A DNA stretch of 63,647 nt from Clostridium sp. CAG:510. GTDB taxonomy: Bacteria; Bacillota; Clostridia; Lachnospirales; Lachnospiraceae. The stretch covers positions 19,884-83,530 of the forward strand of contig FR880797.1 of assembly GCA_000434615.1 (NCBI GenBank), given 5' to 3'. A program made the position numbers and the translations under genes. The stretch's first letter is position 1; each line of letters begins with the position of its first letter. Below, piece after piece: positions 1 through 9,203 of the stretch. The notes under the pieces were generated by a model that saw only the letters and a program-made list of their open reading frames with translations, was not told the DNA's origin and ran no database searches.

Positions 1-334
1 GCTGAATCATTGTTCTGTCGTCGTCTGACAGTGTACCGTTTGCTGATTTTACAGCAAGTTCGTTTAATCTCTGCAGCATTTCATGCACTTCCGTCATGGC
101 GCCGTCCGCGGTTTCAATGACGGAGATACCGTCGTTGGCGTTTTCCTTTGCCTTAGAAAGTCCTGTCAGCTGGGCATTCATTCTTTTGGCGGTTGCCAGT
201 CCTGCGGGATTGTCCTTTGCATGATTGATTTTTAAGCCGCTGGACAATCTCTCCAGGGATTTTGTCAGTAAATTCTCACTGTTGGAAAGTGCGTTATTGG
301 AAATCATGGCTGATACGTTGTAATTAATTCTCAT
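1..334 (-). CDS. Flagellin, N-terminal part (cut by window edge)
   Basis: Translating leftward from the ATG at 334 gives a typical flagellin N-terminus: MRINYNVSAMISNNALS, then a coiled-coil stretch with LERLSSGLKINHAKDNPAGL, and a later NDGISVIETADGAM. These are the conserved D0/D1 helices that pack into the filament core and carry the export information. The frame is open to base 1, so the C-terminal half is missing only because the window ends. The start overlaps the last 11 bases of the upstream large gene, and its ribosome site (AAAGGA) lies inside that gene, so the two are probably co-transcribed and translationally coupled. The product is exported by the flagellar apparatus. Confidence 0.93.
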   Translation of the reverse strand, partial: MRINYNVSAMISNNALSNSENLLTKSLERLSSGLKINHAKDNPAGLATAKRMNAQLTGLSKAKENANDGISVIETADGAMTEVHEMLQRLNELAVKSANGTLSDDDRTMIQ

Positions 335-3281
335 AGCTTTCTGTCCTTTCTGTCTGCAGACTCTTTCTCAATGCATAAACCACGGCACCTGCTGCCTTGT
401 ACAAATCTGCCGTTTCTCCGACTGCGGAGGCTTCTTTTTTGGGGGAAGCCTCTTTTACCCCGGTAACAATCTCTATTTTACCGGTTTTCAGGCTATTTTC
501 CTCTGCTTCCTGTGTCAAGAATTCTGCTGCTTTGTACAGAACCCCTTCCGCTTCCGCAGAAGCTGCCGTAAACATACCGGATATTTCACCGTTTTCCATC
601 CGGAAATCACCGGAAAGTGTGCCGAATACCTCACTGTCCGTTCTTACATAAAAATGACCTTTATCCGTTTCATCGTGTATCATTTTCAAATGCACGGAGG
701 TAAGTTCATCCCCCACCATACAGGGCACTTCGTATTCTTCCTGCGCGGCAAATGCTCTTTTCAGTCCGAGCTGTCTGACACCGGTCTGCAAAAGCTTTAT
801 ATCCAGGGAATGGGCTTCCCCGGAAAAAGTAAGCTCCTTCGCCTCTTCTTCGTAGGCGGTAAGCAATTCCTCATAGCTTTCCGTAAAATGGGCTTTATCC
901 GTAAATGCCGTGTCGGTATTGTCAGCCGCAGGGGCTTCCGTCTCTCCGAGAAAAACATCCGTCCAGCCTGTCAGTGTATCGGCTGCCTCCGGGCTTTCCC
1001 CGCCGTCCGTTCCGGAAGTAAATTTTTCCCTGACTGCCTGAATTTTCTTAAAGGGTGCCATTCCGTCCCGGTTTATTTCCTGCAGCGCCGTGATATTCTG
1101 AATGGTAACCGGCTCTTTTAGTTGCTCCAGTATTTCGGGAATCCCGGTTTCTTTACTGCCCCATTCCCTTATTTTCTGCAAAATTTCCTGATTGTAAGCA
1201 CTGTCTATCTGGCTGTCAATGGAAACACCCTTCTGAATGGCTTCGACAAGACCGCCGAATTCACTGTTTATCTTTACATTGATACCTTTTACATGTCCTG
1301 TACGCACGGCGCTCAGCAGGTTCTTAAAAGAAACCTCCGCTCCGGTATCCACCAGCTTTCCGATTGCGGCGCCATCGGATTTTTCCACCTGCCTGAGCAG
1401 ACGGTAAATCCCGATGAAGGACTCTTTTTCCTCCGGGGTAATCTCGTTATTCTGCTCCAGACGGTACAGAAACCGGCTGTATTTCTCGCTGTCCTCGGCG
1501 TAAGTATCCTGACCTGACAGGTATTCTTCCAGATCCTCCATGGAGGTCTGAAGCGGATTGACGCCGTCCCTTATCATTTTAAGTACCGACATAGGCGTCA
1601 TTTTTTCCACCACTCTTGCCACCACGCCGGATGCACCTTTTATTTTCTGTATGTTTTCCTCGTTCACATCCATGTTGTTGTAGCTTAAGCTGCGGACCGC
1701 CTTCCGGTTTTCATCGGTAAGCTCCAGTCCCAGCTCCGAAAGAAGGGGATCCACACTCTGGAATGCTTTCCGGATGTTGTCCCCAAGGTCCGTCCTCACC
1801 TCGGTAAACATGGCTTCGTAGGCTTCCCCGGCACTCCGGTATGCCTCTCTTATTTCCATGCCGGCTTCGTACAAGCCGTCTATTGTCAGGGTTTCCCGGC
1901 CGCTTATAAATCTGCCGATGGAGGCTGCGGGCATATAAGGGATTTCTCTGGTTTTCTGCAGTGTTTCCATGCACAAATCAGCCGCATCCCTCACAGTCTG
2001 TGCCTGCCCCGTCTGGCTGTTTTCCAGCATTTTCAGGGCGGAAATCGTTTCTTCTATGGGAGCGGTATCAATGGAAAATCCGCTTTTTAACAGCTTCACA
2101 TTGGCTTCCACCGTCATGAGGAGTCTCACTTCCTCCAACTGCCTTTTCGCGGTAATCTCCGCCGGTGTCTGCACCGCCGTGCCCGGGATTTCCTCATACC
2201 GTCTGTCGTAGTCTTCTATGGTATTCACCGCTCTGCGGTAAATGCTCTCCTGTACGGTGAGGTCTGCCTCTCCGGCGGATTTTCCCTCCGCCATGGCTGC
2301 CGTCACGGAGTTCAAAATTTCTTCTGCTTCCATGGGAAGTGATAACTGTGTCAGTTTATGTAACCGGATAAATGTATCGGTATTTAAGGGAATGTCTGCT
2401 TCCACCAAAAATCCGGCTTCCCGAAGAGTTTCTTCATTGATGGGAAAACCTGCGGCTTCCACAATCTGTCCCATTTGCTCCTGCAGTGCGGTCAGATCCG
2501 CATCGGCTGCCTTCTGCCCCAGATATCCCGGCATATCTTCCTTAAAAAAAGCAGCCGACTGTCCGGCATAGGAGCCGGCTCCGGAATGCTGCGCCAGATA
2601 CAGATTGTCTATGGTGGGCGCCAGTTCATTGGTAATCATAAACCGCAGACTTCCATCCGACATCTCTGTCAGTTCCTGTCCCCGCTGCCATGCTTCGCCG
2701 GCATCCGTCAGGTTCTCCTCTGTCAGGGGAATGTCCTCCGCTGCCATGCACTCCGCCATATGACCGGCATCCTCTTCACTTAACTGTCTGGCATATCCCT
2801 GACTGCCCGTTATCTTTAACAGAGTATCGCTGTCAATGCTGTCGGTATAACCCGCTACATGCACATCCGCTTTCAAAAGCTCTGCTTTTATGGTATCTAA
2901 AATGGTTACCATATCCTCTGCATTGATATCTTTTGGGTCATAACCGTCTTCCTGCATTTTTGCAAAATCTTCGTCAGATAAAGAATTGGACATTACTGCC
3001 ATAAAATTATGCATCTGGCTTACATTTTCCGCACCCGCGTTCTGCTTTAAGTCCTCTGCATTCCATCCACGGAGTCCCCGGCTTTTGGAAAAATCGTAGG
3101 CATTACGATTCATAACATTGTCAGAAATGTCCCTCGTCTGTGCGCATGCTGTCATAATATTGCCTGCCGCACGGTTTCCCGCTCCGTAATTGCCTGCAAT
3201 ATATTTGCTCTCCGCATGCGCCCGGTATGTATTTGTCTGTTCCGCACTCATCTGTACGGAATTGTCAAACGTAATCTTCAT
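324..3281 (-). CDS. Large DUF6240-like protein of the flagellar locus
   Basis: A 985-residue soluble, mostly helical, acidic protein without signal peptide or membrane segments. The N-terminus has MKITFDNSVQMSAEQTN and a conserved-looking DISDNVMNRNAYDFSKSRGL stretch near residues 50-70. Repeated helical modules of the form LTEENL..AG or ITEENI..AG recur along the chain, suggesting an extended helical repeat protein. I recognise it as the kind of protein annotated DUF6240 in Lachnospiraceae, from memory rather than a search. No enzymatic motif is visible. It overlaps the flagellin start by 11 bases, so a role in flagellin expression, folding or export is plausible but is inference from position. 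Ribosome site AGAGGA precedes the ATG. Confidence 0.75.
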   Translation of the reverse strand: MKITFDNSVQMSAEQTNTYRAHAESKYIAGNYGAGNRAAGNIMTACAQTRDISDNVMNRNAYDFSKSRGLRGWNAEDLKQNAGAENVSQMHNFMAVMSNSLSDEDFAKMQEDGYDPKDINAEDMVTILDTIKAELLKADVHVAGYTDSIDSDTLLKITGSQGYARQLSEEDAGHMAECMAAEDIPLTEENLTDAGEAWQRGQELTEMSDGSLRFMITNELAPTIDNLYLAQHSGAGSYAGQSAAFFKEDMPGYLGQKAADADLTALQEQMGQIVEAAGFPINEETLREAGFLVEADIPLNTDTFIRLHKLTQLSLPMEAEEILNSVTAAMAEGKSAGEADLTVQESIYRRAVNTIEDYDRRYEEIPGTAVQTPAEITAKRQLEEVRLLMTVEANVKLLKSGFSIDTAPIEETISALKMLENSQTGQAQTVRDAADLCMETLQKTREIPYMPAASIGRFISGRETLTIDGLYEAGMEIREAYRSAGEAYEAMFTEVRTDLGDNIRKAFQSVDPLLSELGLELTDENRKAVRSLSYNNMDVNEENIQKIKGASGVVARVVEKMTPMSVLKMIRDGVNPLQTSMEDLEEYLSGQDTYAEDSEKYSRFLYRLEQNNEITPEEKESFIGIYRLLRQVEKSDGAAIGKLVDTGAEVSFKNLLSAVRTGHVKGINVKINSEFGGLVEAIQKGVSIDSQIDSAYNQEILQKIREWGSKETGIPEILEQLKEPVTIQNITALQEINRDGMAPFKKIQAVREKFTSGTDGGESPEAADTLTGWTDVFLGETEAPAADNTDTAFTDKAHFTESYEELLTAYEEEAKELTFSGEAHSLDIKLLQTGVRQLGLKRAFAAQEEYEVPCMVGDELTSVHLKMIHDETDKGHFYVRTDSEVFGTLSGDFRMENGEISGMFTAASAEAEGVLYKAAEFLTQEAEENSLKTGKIEIVTGVKEASPKKEASAVGETADLYKAAGAVVYALRKSLQTERTESYEN

Positions 3282-3354
3282 GCCTTTGTTCCTCTTTTAA
3301 TTACCTGCATCCTGCAAATTATTTTTCCGTTGGGTATGCTCCCAAAAAGGAAAA

Positions 3355-3385
3355 AGGCGAGCACATCCGTGTGCTCACCTTTTAT
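3355..3385 (-). terminator. Intrinsic terminator after glgB
   Basis: An 11-bp stem (3355-3365 with 3370-3380, one G-U pair) with a 4-base loop is flanked by A5 and T4. It is positioned to end glgB transcription on the minus strand and separates it from the flagellar pair. Confidence 0.85.
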
Positions 3386-3414
3386 TTCGTCACTTTTTTT
3401 TCTTTTCTTAACCT

Positions 3415-5394
3415 CTAAAATACAAATACCGCAGCTGTATAAGGCGCTAAATCAATGGAGATAGAGTATTTTCTTCCACATAAAGGCTTGGCTTTCGCCT
3501 CTACAACCTCGGGAATCTTGTGACCGTTTCCGCCGAAGCGTTCTTCGTTGCTGTTCAGCACCAGCTTGTATTTCTTCTTTGCCGGTACGGAAATCTGGTA
3601 ATTTTCCCATGTCATGGGAGTCATATTTAAGACAAAGAGCAGATTGTTCCTGCCATCCTTAGTCCTGCGGACGAAGGTATAGGTGCTGCGGTCTTTGTCG
3701 TCCGCATTCATCCACTCAAAGCCTTTCCAGCTGTTATCGATGGTATACAGGCAAGGATATTTACGGTACATCTTAAGCAGCTCTCCCATAAATTCCTTCA
3801 TGCCTCTGTTTAACGGCTCCTGCAAAAGGAACCAGTCAAGCTCTCTTGCTTCACTCCATTCCCTTTCCTGTCCGAAATCCTGGCCCATGAATAAGAGCTT
3901 CTTGCCGGAATGACCGAACATATAGGTGTAGCCGACTCTTAGGTTGGCATATTTATCCACATGGTAACCCGGCATTTTATTGACCATGGAGCACTTTAAA
4001 TGTACCACTTCGTCATGGGAAAGGGGCAGTATGTAATTTTCGCTTTCATTATATGTCATGGCAAAGGTCATGGCATAGTGATTGTCCTTACGGAAATAGG
4101 GGTCTAACTTCATGTATTCGCAGAAATCATGCATCCATCCCATGTTCCACTTGAAGGTAAATCCAAGACCACCGTCTTCTATATCGCCGGTTACCTTCGG
4201 CCATGCGGTAGACTCCTCCGCAATGGTCAGAAATCCGGGGTAAGTACCTCTTACAACGGAATTCAGATGCTTGAAGAACTCAATGGCTTCCAGATTTTTG
4301 TTGCCACCGAACTTATTGGGACACCATTCGCCGTCCTTTTTACCGTAATCCAAATACAGCATGGATGCCACGGCATCAACTCTCACACCGTCGATATGGA
4401 ACTCACGCAGCCAGAACAGCACGTTGGCAATCAGGAAGTTCTTTACCTCCGCCTTGCCGTAATTGAAAATTTTGGTACCCCACTCCGGATGCTCGCCTTT
4501 ACGGGGATCGGGATCCTCAAAAATGCAGGTGCCGTCAAAGCAGCCCAGACCGAATGCATCGGTTGCAAAGTGGGCGGGTACCCAGTCTAAAATAACACCA
4601 ACACCGATTTTGTGCAGACGGTTTACCAGATACATAAAGTCTTTCGGTGTGCCGTAGCGGGATGTGGGGGCATAATAACCGGTTACCTGATAACCCCAGG
4701 AACCGTCAAAGGGATGCTCTGCAATACCCATAAGCTCCACATGTGTGTATCTCATTTCCTTTAAATACTCAACCAGTCTGTCCGCAAACTCACGATAGTT
4801 GTAAAATCCATCTTCCGTGCCGTCCGGATGCTTCATCCAGGAACCGATATGGCATTCGTAAATAGCGATAGGCTGTTCAAAAACATTTAGCTTATCCCTG
4901 TTTTCCTCCCATTTTTCATCCTCCCACGCAAAGCCCTTCAGGCTGGTAATCTTAGAAGCATTGCCGGGACGCATTTCCGCATAGTTGGCAAACGGATCTG
5001 CCTTGTAAAGCTTTTCACCTTTTTCTGTGGTAATCAGGAACTTATACAGGGTATTTTCCTGTACGCCCGGTACAAACAGGCTGTGAATACCGCCGGGACC
5101 TTCTTTTTTCATCGGATGGCTTTCTTCGTTCCAGCCGTTGAATTCGCCGATTACATGTACGGCTGCCGCATGAGGTGCCCACACTGCAAAGAACACACCC
5201 TTTACGCCTTTTTCTTCGGAAAAATGAGCTCCTAATTTCTTATAAATGTCATAGTGTGTTCCCTGTGAAAACAGATACTGGTCCATTTCGGAAATGGAAA
5301 CCTGTTCCCATTCATCACCCTTCTTTATCCGCTTTACTGTTTCAGCCATTTTTGCCTTCTCAGGCTGCTCTGTCTTTTTTACCGTCTTTGCCAT
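3415..5394 (-). CDS. glgB: 1,4-alpha-glucan branching enzyme GlgB
   Basis: Transfers alpha-1,4-glucan segments to alpha-1,6 positions during glycogen synthesis in the cytoplasm. The 659-residue chain has an N-terminal CBM48-type beta domain (VIGEFNGWNEESHPM) and a GH13 barrel. The catalytic triad is visible: the Asp of DGVRVDAV (about residue 340), the Glu of IAEEST (about 393) and the Asp of LSHDEVV (about 460). An all-beta C-terminal domain follows. The ATG at 5394 is preferred because GGGAGGG lies just upstream; a TTG 21 bases earlier has no such site. No other glycogen gene is adjacent, so it stands apart from a glg operon here. Confidence 0.97.
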   Translation of the reverse strand: MAKTVKKTEQPEKAKMAETVKRIKKGDEWEQVSISEMDQYLFSQGTHYDIYKKLGAHFSEEKGVKGVFFAVWAPHAAAVHVIGEFNGWNEESHPMKKEGPGGIHSLFVPGVQENTLYKFLITTEKGEKLYKADPFANYAEMRPGNASKITSLKGFAWEDEKWEENRDKLNVFEQPIAIYECHIGSWMKHPDGTEDGFYNYREFADRLVEYLKEMRYTHVELMGIAEHPFDGSWGYQVTGYYAPTSRYGTPKDFMYLVNRLHKIGVGVILDWVPAHFATDAFGLGCFDGTCIFEDPDPRKGEHPEWGTKIFNYGKAEVKNFLIANVLFWLREFHIDGVRVDAVASMLYLDYGKKDGEWCPNKFGGNKNLEAIEFFKHLNSVVRGTYPGFLTIAEESTAWPKVTGDIEDGGLGFTFKWNMGWMHDFCEYMKLDPYFRKDNHYAMTFAMTYNESENYILPLSHDEVVHLKCSMVNKMPGYHVDKYANLRVGYTYMFGHSGKKLLFMGQDFGQEREWSEARELDWFLLQEPLNRGMKEFMGELLKMYRKYPCLYTIDNSWKGFEWMNADDKDRSTYTFVRRTKDGRNNLLFVLNMTPMTWENYQISVPAKKKYKLVLNSNEERFGGNGHKIPEVVEAKAKPLCGRKYSISIDLAPYTAAVFVF

Positions 5395-5429
5395 AAAACC
5401 CTCCCAATCAAACAATAGCTTTTGTATTT

Positions 5430-8327
5430 TTAACGAAAATCATTTTCTCTCAGTATAATCCTGTCTTCCTCGTCATATCTCTTGGCAACGATGATGTCGA
5501 AGAAATGCCCCAATGTCTTTCTGTTTGCGTGCTGAATGGCATCGTCAATAATGTCCTTCACCTCTTCAATGGTAACGATATGGTCAATGGTCTGTCTCTC
5601 TGCAATGCAGGTATGCAGCGCCAGTACGCCCATTTCGTCCATGCCGTATTCCTGCTCTTCTGCGTACTTGCGGCCATAGGAAACCAGGGAATCGTTGTCC
5701 AGAGCTTCTACATGAATTTCAATGTTGAACAATTCCTTTAATTCGGGATGCTTTTTCAGCAGTTTATGCGCGCCGCCCCTGGTGTCCTCCAGAATGACAA
5801 TCATGCCCTTGTGTTCCTGGTTCATTACCTTCTGCATATCCTTGACACTGTCGTCGGACAGCTTGCTTGCTTTCTGGATAATCAACGCACCGTTTACAAT
5901 TCTGTCAAAGACAGGCGCAATGCCTTTCTTATTCAGGGACTCTGAAGAAATCTTGGCAATCTTTCCGGAGAAATTGCTGTCGGTCTGCTGTACCTCTTTC
6001 ATCAGCTTCTTGGCAAGGGTAAGAGTGTCCATACCTTCTTCACCGGTCAGAATAATGTTGCCGGTGTATGCAGCCAGACTGATTTTATCAATGGCATTCA
6101 AAATCTGTTCTCTTGTATGTTTGTTCTGTAAATAAGAACCGAATAATTCTTTTTCTTCTGCGGTAAGCCTGCGGCCCTGTTCCTTGCCTGCTTTTCTGAC
6201 GGGCTTGCCTTTTTTTTGTCCGGGTGCTTTCTTACCCTTGACAACGGCATCGGTTTCTGCATCTTTAACGTCATCTTCAACTGCTTCGGCAGCTGCATCT
6301 GTGGCGTCCGGCTCTTCCCCGACCTCGGTGTCTGCATCTGTGGCGTCCGGCTCTTCCTCGACCTCGGTGTCTGCGTCTGCGGCATCCGGCTCTTCCGTGC
6401 CTGCTTTTTCTGCAGCTGTATCGTCAACAGCTTCCTCATCTGCTTCACCTTCGGCTTCTGCATCTGCGGTGTCCGGCTCTTCCTCGACCTCGGTGTCTGC
6501 GGCTGCGGCGTCCGGCTCTTCCTCGACCTCGATGTCTGCGTCTGCGGCATTCGGTTCTTCCTCCGCTTCGGTGTCTGCGTCTATGGCTTCCGACTCTTCC
6601 GTATATTCCTCTGTGTTTTCTACCGGTTCCTCATAATCATCGTAGGACTCATCCAGAAACTCATCCTGCTCTGCGGGCTCTTCGTAATCTTCGCCGTCTT
6701 CCTGAGCGGGCTCATAATATTCTTCTAATTCTTCCACCTCGTCAGTCGGAATAGTTTTGCCCTTTTCCAGCTTTTCCAGAAGACCGTCACGGGTAGCGGC
6801 TTCAAATTCCGTAAACATGGCGCCGGTCTGCTGCAGAATATGCTGCTGCACTTCTTCCATGCGTTTCTGTTCATTTTCTTTCTTAACGCGTTCCCACTCT
6901 GCCAGAACATCCTCTAAGGAAATCTGACCGGTAATCTGTTTTTCCACCTGCTCGGCTTCCGGAACTACCATGCTAATCTGACCGTCATATTCCATACCCA
7001 GCATTTTTTCCATGCCTTCCGGCAGGGGCTTGTGCGGGTCAATGGTAGCAGCAATGCGGGGCTTCATGACAGGCTGCGCATTTATATGCTCTTCTATTTC
7101 TCTTGCAGGCAGGACAACCGTTTCCGGTTCTTCTTCCTGCGGTTCTTCTGCTTCCTGCGGTTCTTCTGCTTCCTGCTTTTCTTCTGCTTTCGGTGCGGCA
7201 GCTTCGGGAACGGTACTCTGTCCGCTCTGGACCGGTGCTTCCATGGGCTGCTCCAAGGTTTCTTCCGTAATTTCAGCAGAGCTTTCCTCTGCTGACACAG
7301 GTGTCATCTCAGAAGTTTCTCCGAAGAAAACTTCTCCCTGTTCTTCAGACTGGTTCAAAGCTTCCTTCACGGCATCAGTTTCAATGACCTTGGTTTCCGC
7401 CATTGTAAAATCTTCCAGCGCATCTGCCAGAGAGTCCAGCCGCTTAGTCTCCTGTAAATCGGTATCACCTTCTGCTTCCGGTTCCTTGTCCGTTTTCTGG
7501 TCCCAGAGCTCCTTCATATTGGCAGCCAGTTCCTTCTGCATATTGATGGTGTCGTACTGACCCACATTCATAACCTTGACCTGAATGTCATCCGGATCGG
7601 ACGTCAGAATTTCTTTGGTAGGAGATTCATCCACTTCTTCCTCCGGCTTTTCTTCTTCCGGAGCCTCAGGATAAACCTCGCCTGCTTCCTCTGCCGCTTT
7701 CTGACGGACAATTTCGCCCTTCATTTCGGCATATTTTTCCTCCTGGGAAGGCGTCAGCGGTTCATGGAGCATCTTAAGCTCCATAGCCTTCATAACGTAA
7801 CGACCCTCACCAAACCATAAAATCAGTTCATCGCATTCTTCCACACATTTGGTGGCAAGTCCAATCCTATGATATAAATAAGCCAGTTCATATGCCCATT
7901 TTTCGATGTATTCCTTAGATTTTAATTCCTTTAATACTTCAATTCTTTCCTCAATGCTGACATCCTGTGCTTCGTATAATTTATACTGCAGGATATATCT
8001 GCCGGTGTCCTTGGGTGCAATCTGCACAAATTCTTTGTAGTACTCTACCGCCTGCACGACATCGCCCATTTTGATAAACAGCTCACAGAGGGAATATACA
8101 ATGGAACGTCCTCCCGGATATCTGTCGTATGCTAAAAGGAGCAAATCCCTGGCATCTTCTAATCTTCTGTTTATTTTATATAAATCGCTGATGGTGCAAA
8201 GCATCATAACGCTTTTTACTTTGGTCCAGTCAATGGTATCTGCAATGGAAGCAGCCTCCACATACTCACCTTTTGCGATTAAATCCTTTATCTCTTGTAA
8301 TCTGACTTTATATTCGTATTTATCCAC
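5430..8327 (-). CDS. TPR / acidic-repeat / degenerate AAA+ domain protein
   Basis: A 965-residue cytoplasmic protein of unknown function in three parts. Residues 1-200 are helical TPR-like repeats (for example VVQAVEYYKEFVQIAP). Residues about 200-700 form a very acidic, low-complexity linker with imperfect repeats of the type DADTEVEEEPDA, followed by a basic KGKKAPGQKKGKPVRK patch. Residues about 720-965 resemble an AAA+ fold, but the Walker A position reads GEEGMDTL instead of GxxGxGKT and the Walker B acidic pair is lacking (GALIIQKA), so ATP hydrolysis is unlikely. Start is GTG, preceded by GAGGAAGGG. It probably acts as a scaffold; that is inference. Confidence 0.8.
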   Translation of the reverse strand: MDKYEYKVRLQEIKDLIAKGEYVEAASIADTIDWTKVKSVMMLCTISDLYKINRRLEDARDLLLLAYDRYPGGRSIVYSLCELFIKMGDVVQAVEYYKEFVQIAPKDTGRYILQYKLYEAQDVSIEERIEVLKELKSKEYIEKWAYELAYLYHRIGLATKCVEECDELILWFGEGRYVMKAMELKMLHEPLTPSQEEKYAEMKGEIVRQKAAEEAGEVYPEAPEEEKPEEEVDESPTKEILTSDPDDIQVKVMNVGQYDTINMQKELAANMKELWDQKTDKEPEAEGDTDLQETKRLDSLADALEDFTMAETKVIETDAVKEALNQSEEQGEVFFGETSEMTPVSAEESSAEITEETLEQPMEAPVQSGQSTVPEAAAPKAEEKQEAEEPQEAEEPQEEEPETVVLPAREIEEHINAQPVMKPRIAATIDPHKPLPEGMEKMLGMEYDGQISMVVPEAEQVEKQITGQISLEDVLAEWERVKKENEQKRMEEVQQHILQQTGAMFTEFEAATRDGLLEKLEKGKTIPTDEVEELEEYYEPAQEDGEDYEEPAEQDEFLDESYDDYEEPVENTEEYTEESEAIDADTEAEEEPNAADADIEVEEEPDAAAADTEVEEEPDTADAEAEGEADEEAVDDTAAEKAGTEEPDAADADTEVEEEPDATDADTEVGEEPDATDAAAEAVEDDVKDAETDAVVKGKKAPGQKKGKPVRKAGKEQGRRLTAEEKELFGSYLQNKHTREQILNAIDKISLAAYTGNIILTGEEGMDTLTLAKKLMKEVQQTDSNFSGKIAKISSESLNKKGIAPVFDRIVNGALIIQKASKLSDDSVKDMQKVMNQEHKGMIVILEDTRGGAHKLLKKHPELKELFNIEIHVEALDNDSLVSYGRKYAEEQEYGMDEMGVLALHTCIAERQTIDHIVTIEEVKDIIDDAIQHANRKTLGHFFDIIVAKRYDEEDRIILRENDFR

Positions 8328-8401
8328 GGCTGATGCCCTTCCTCGATTAAATCTCCAAATTTCATGAAAAGTGTAAACTTCCCCACTTTTTATACTTTTT
8401 C

Positions 8402-8431
8402 AGTTTATCATAAATGACCATACAATGTCAA
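8402..8431 (-). promoter_or_regulatory. Promoter for the TPR/AAA-like gene
   Basis: TTGACA (8426-8431) and TAAACT (8402-8407, preceded by TGA) are 18 bases apart on the minus strand, about 75 bases before the GTG start at 8327. Confidence 0.6.
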
Positions 8432-8435
8432 AAAA

Positions 8436-8487
8436 ATATCGAGGAAAGTACACAAAAAATGCAAGATGTTGTACGTTTCCCCGATAT
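8436..8487 (-). terminator. Intrinsic terminator after the lipoprotein gene
   Basis: Long stem (8436-8451 with 8471-8487, small bulges) followed on the minus strand by a run of T. It ends the lipoprotein transcript just before the next promoter. Confidence 0.8.
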
Positions 8488-8522
8488 CAGATTACAAGAT
8501 GTCGTTTCTATATATTTTTAGA

Positions 8523-9146
8523 TTATTTTACTTTGGTGAATACAAGAGGGTATTCCATGCCGGGAAGTACATTTTCACCGTCTGCCTCAGCCCCCTCGGG
8601 TAACTCAAAAGTCAGGGTATCTCCGGAAATGGTATACAAATCATAAGAAGTCTTGTCAACGGTGTCTCCGTCAGAGATGAAGATTTTGCCGTTCTTAGCT
8701 TCCCATACACCTTCCTGGTGCATATCTGCGGTGACATCCTCCGGCTGTACGGATTCTTCCATCATGCTCTTGATGTATTCCTTTACATTGGGAGAATATA
8801 CAGCATCGATATCCTCTTTGCTGTAATCGGGATTGCTGTCATAAATGTAATTTGCAGCATAGTCAGAGAAATCTTCCAGCCAGTTAGCGTAGTTAGCTGC
8901 GAACTCGTCATTGTCAACACTCATTTCCATGGTGCCGTCTTCCTTGAATTCAAAGAAAATGGTTACTTCGAGAGAGCTCTTGAAATCTGCGAATTCATCG
9001 CCCATCTGCTCTAAAACTGCGTCATGCATATCATACTTCATACCCCATTTTCCGATGAGAGCCTTAGAATCATCTCCGCATCCTACAAGGGCAAATGTCA
9101 TGACAAGAATCATTAATACTGCTGCAATTCTGGTTAATTTTTTCAT
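8523..9146 (-). CDS. Lipoprotein with lipocalin-like GKW domain
   Basis: A 207-residue predicted lipoprotein. The N-terminus has a basic start (MKKLTR), a hydrophobic core and a lipobox ending ALVGC, so Cys is probably lipidated and the protein anchored outside the membrane. The mature part begins LIGKWGMKYDMHD and closes with GDTLTFELPEG and LPGMEYPLVFTKVK, a beta-rich layout. The same motifs close the protein encoded just upstream (9204-11228), so the two look like tandem relatives. The ATG at 9146 is chosen because GAAAGGA sits before it and the signal peptide begins there. Function is unknown; ligand binding is a guess. Confidence 0.82.
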   Translation of the reverse strand: MKKLTRIAAVLMILVMTFALVGCGDDSKALIGKWGMKYDMHDAVLEQMGDEFADFKSSLEVTIFFEFKEDGTMEMSVDNDEFAANYANWLEDFSDYAANYIYDSNPDYSKEDIDAVYSPNVKEYIKSMMEESVQPEDVTADMHQEGVWEAKNGKIFISDGDTVDKTSYDLYTISGDTLTFELPEGAEADGENVLPGMEYPLVFTKVK

Positions 9147-9203
9147 AGTTTTCCTTTCATTCGACCGCATCCGGCCGTTTCTTTTCATTTATTTGGCATC
9201 CTG

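Noticed and set aside
6184..6728. Plus-strand Ser/Ala-rich and Cys/Phe-rich frames
   Set aside because: They mirror the acidic repeats of the TPR/AAA-like gene in other frames and lack initiation signals.
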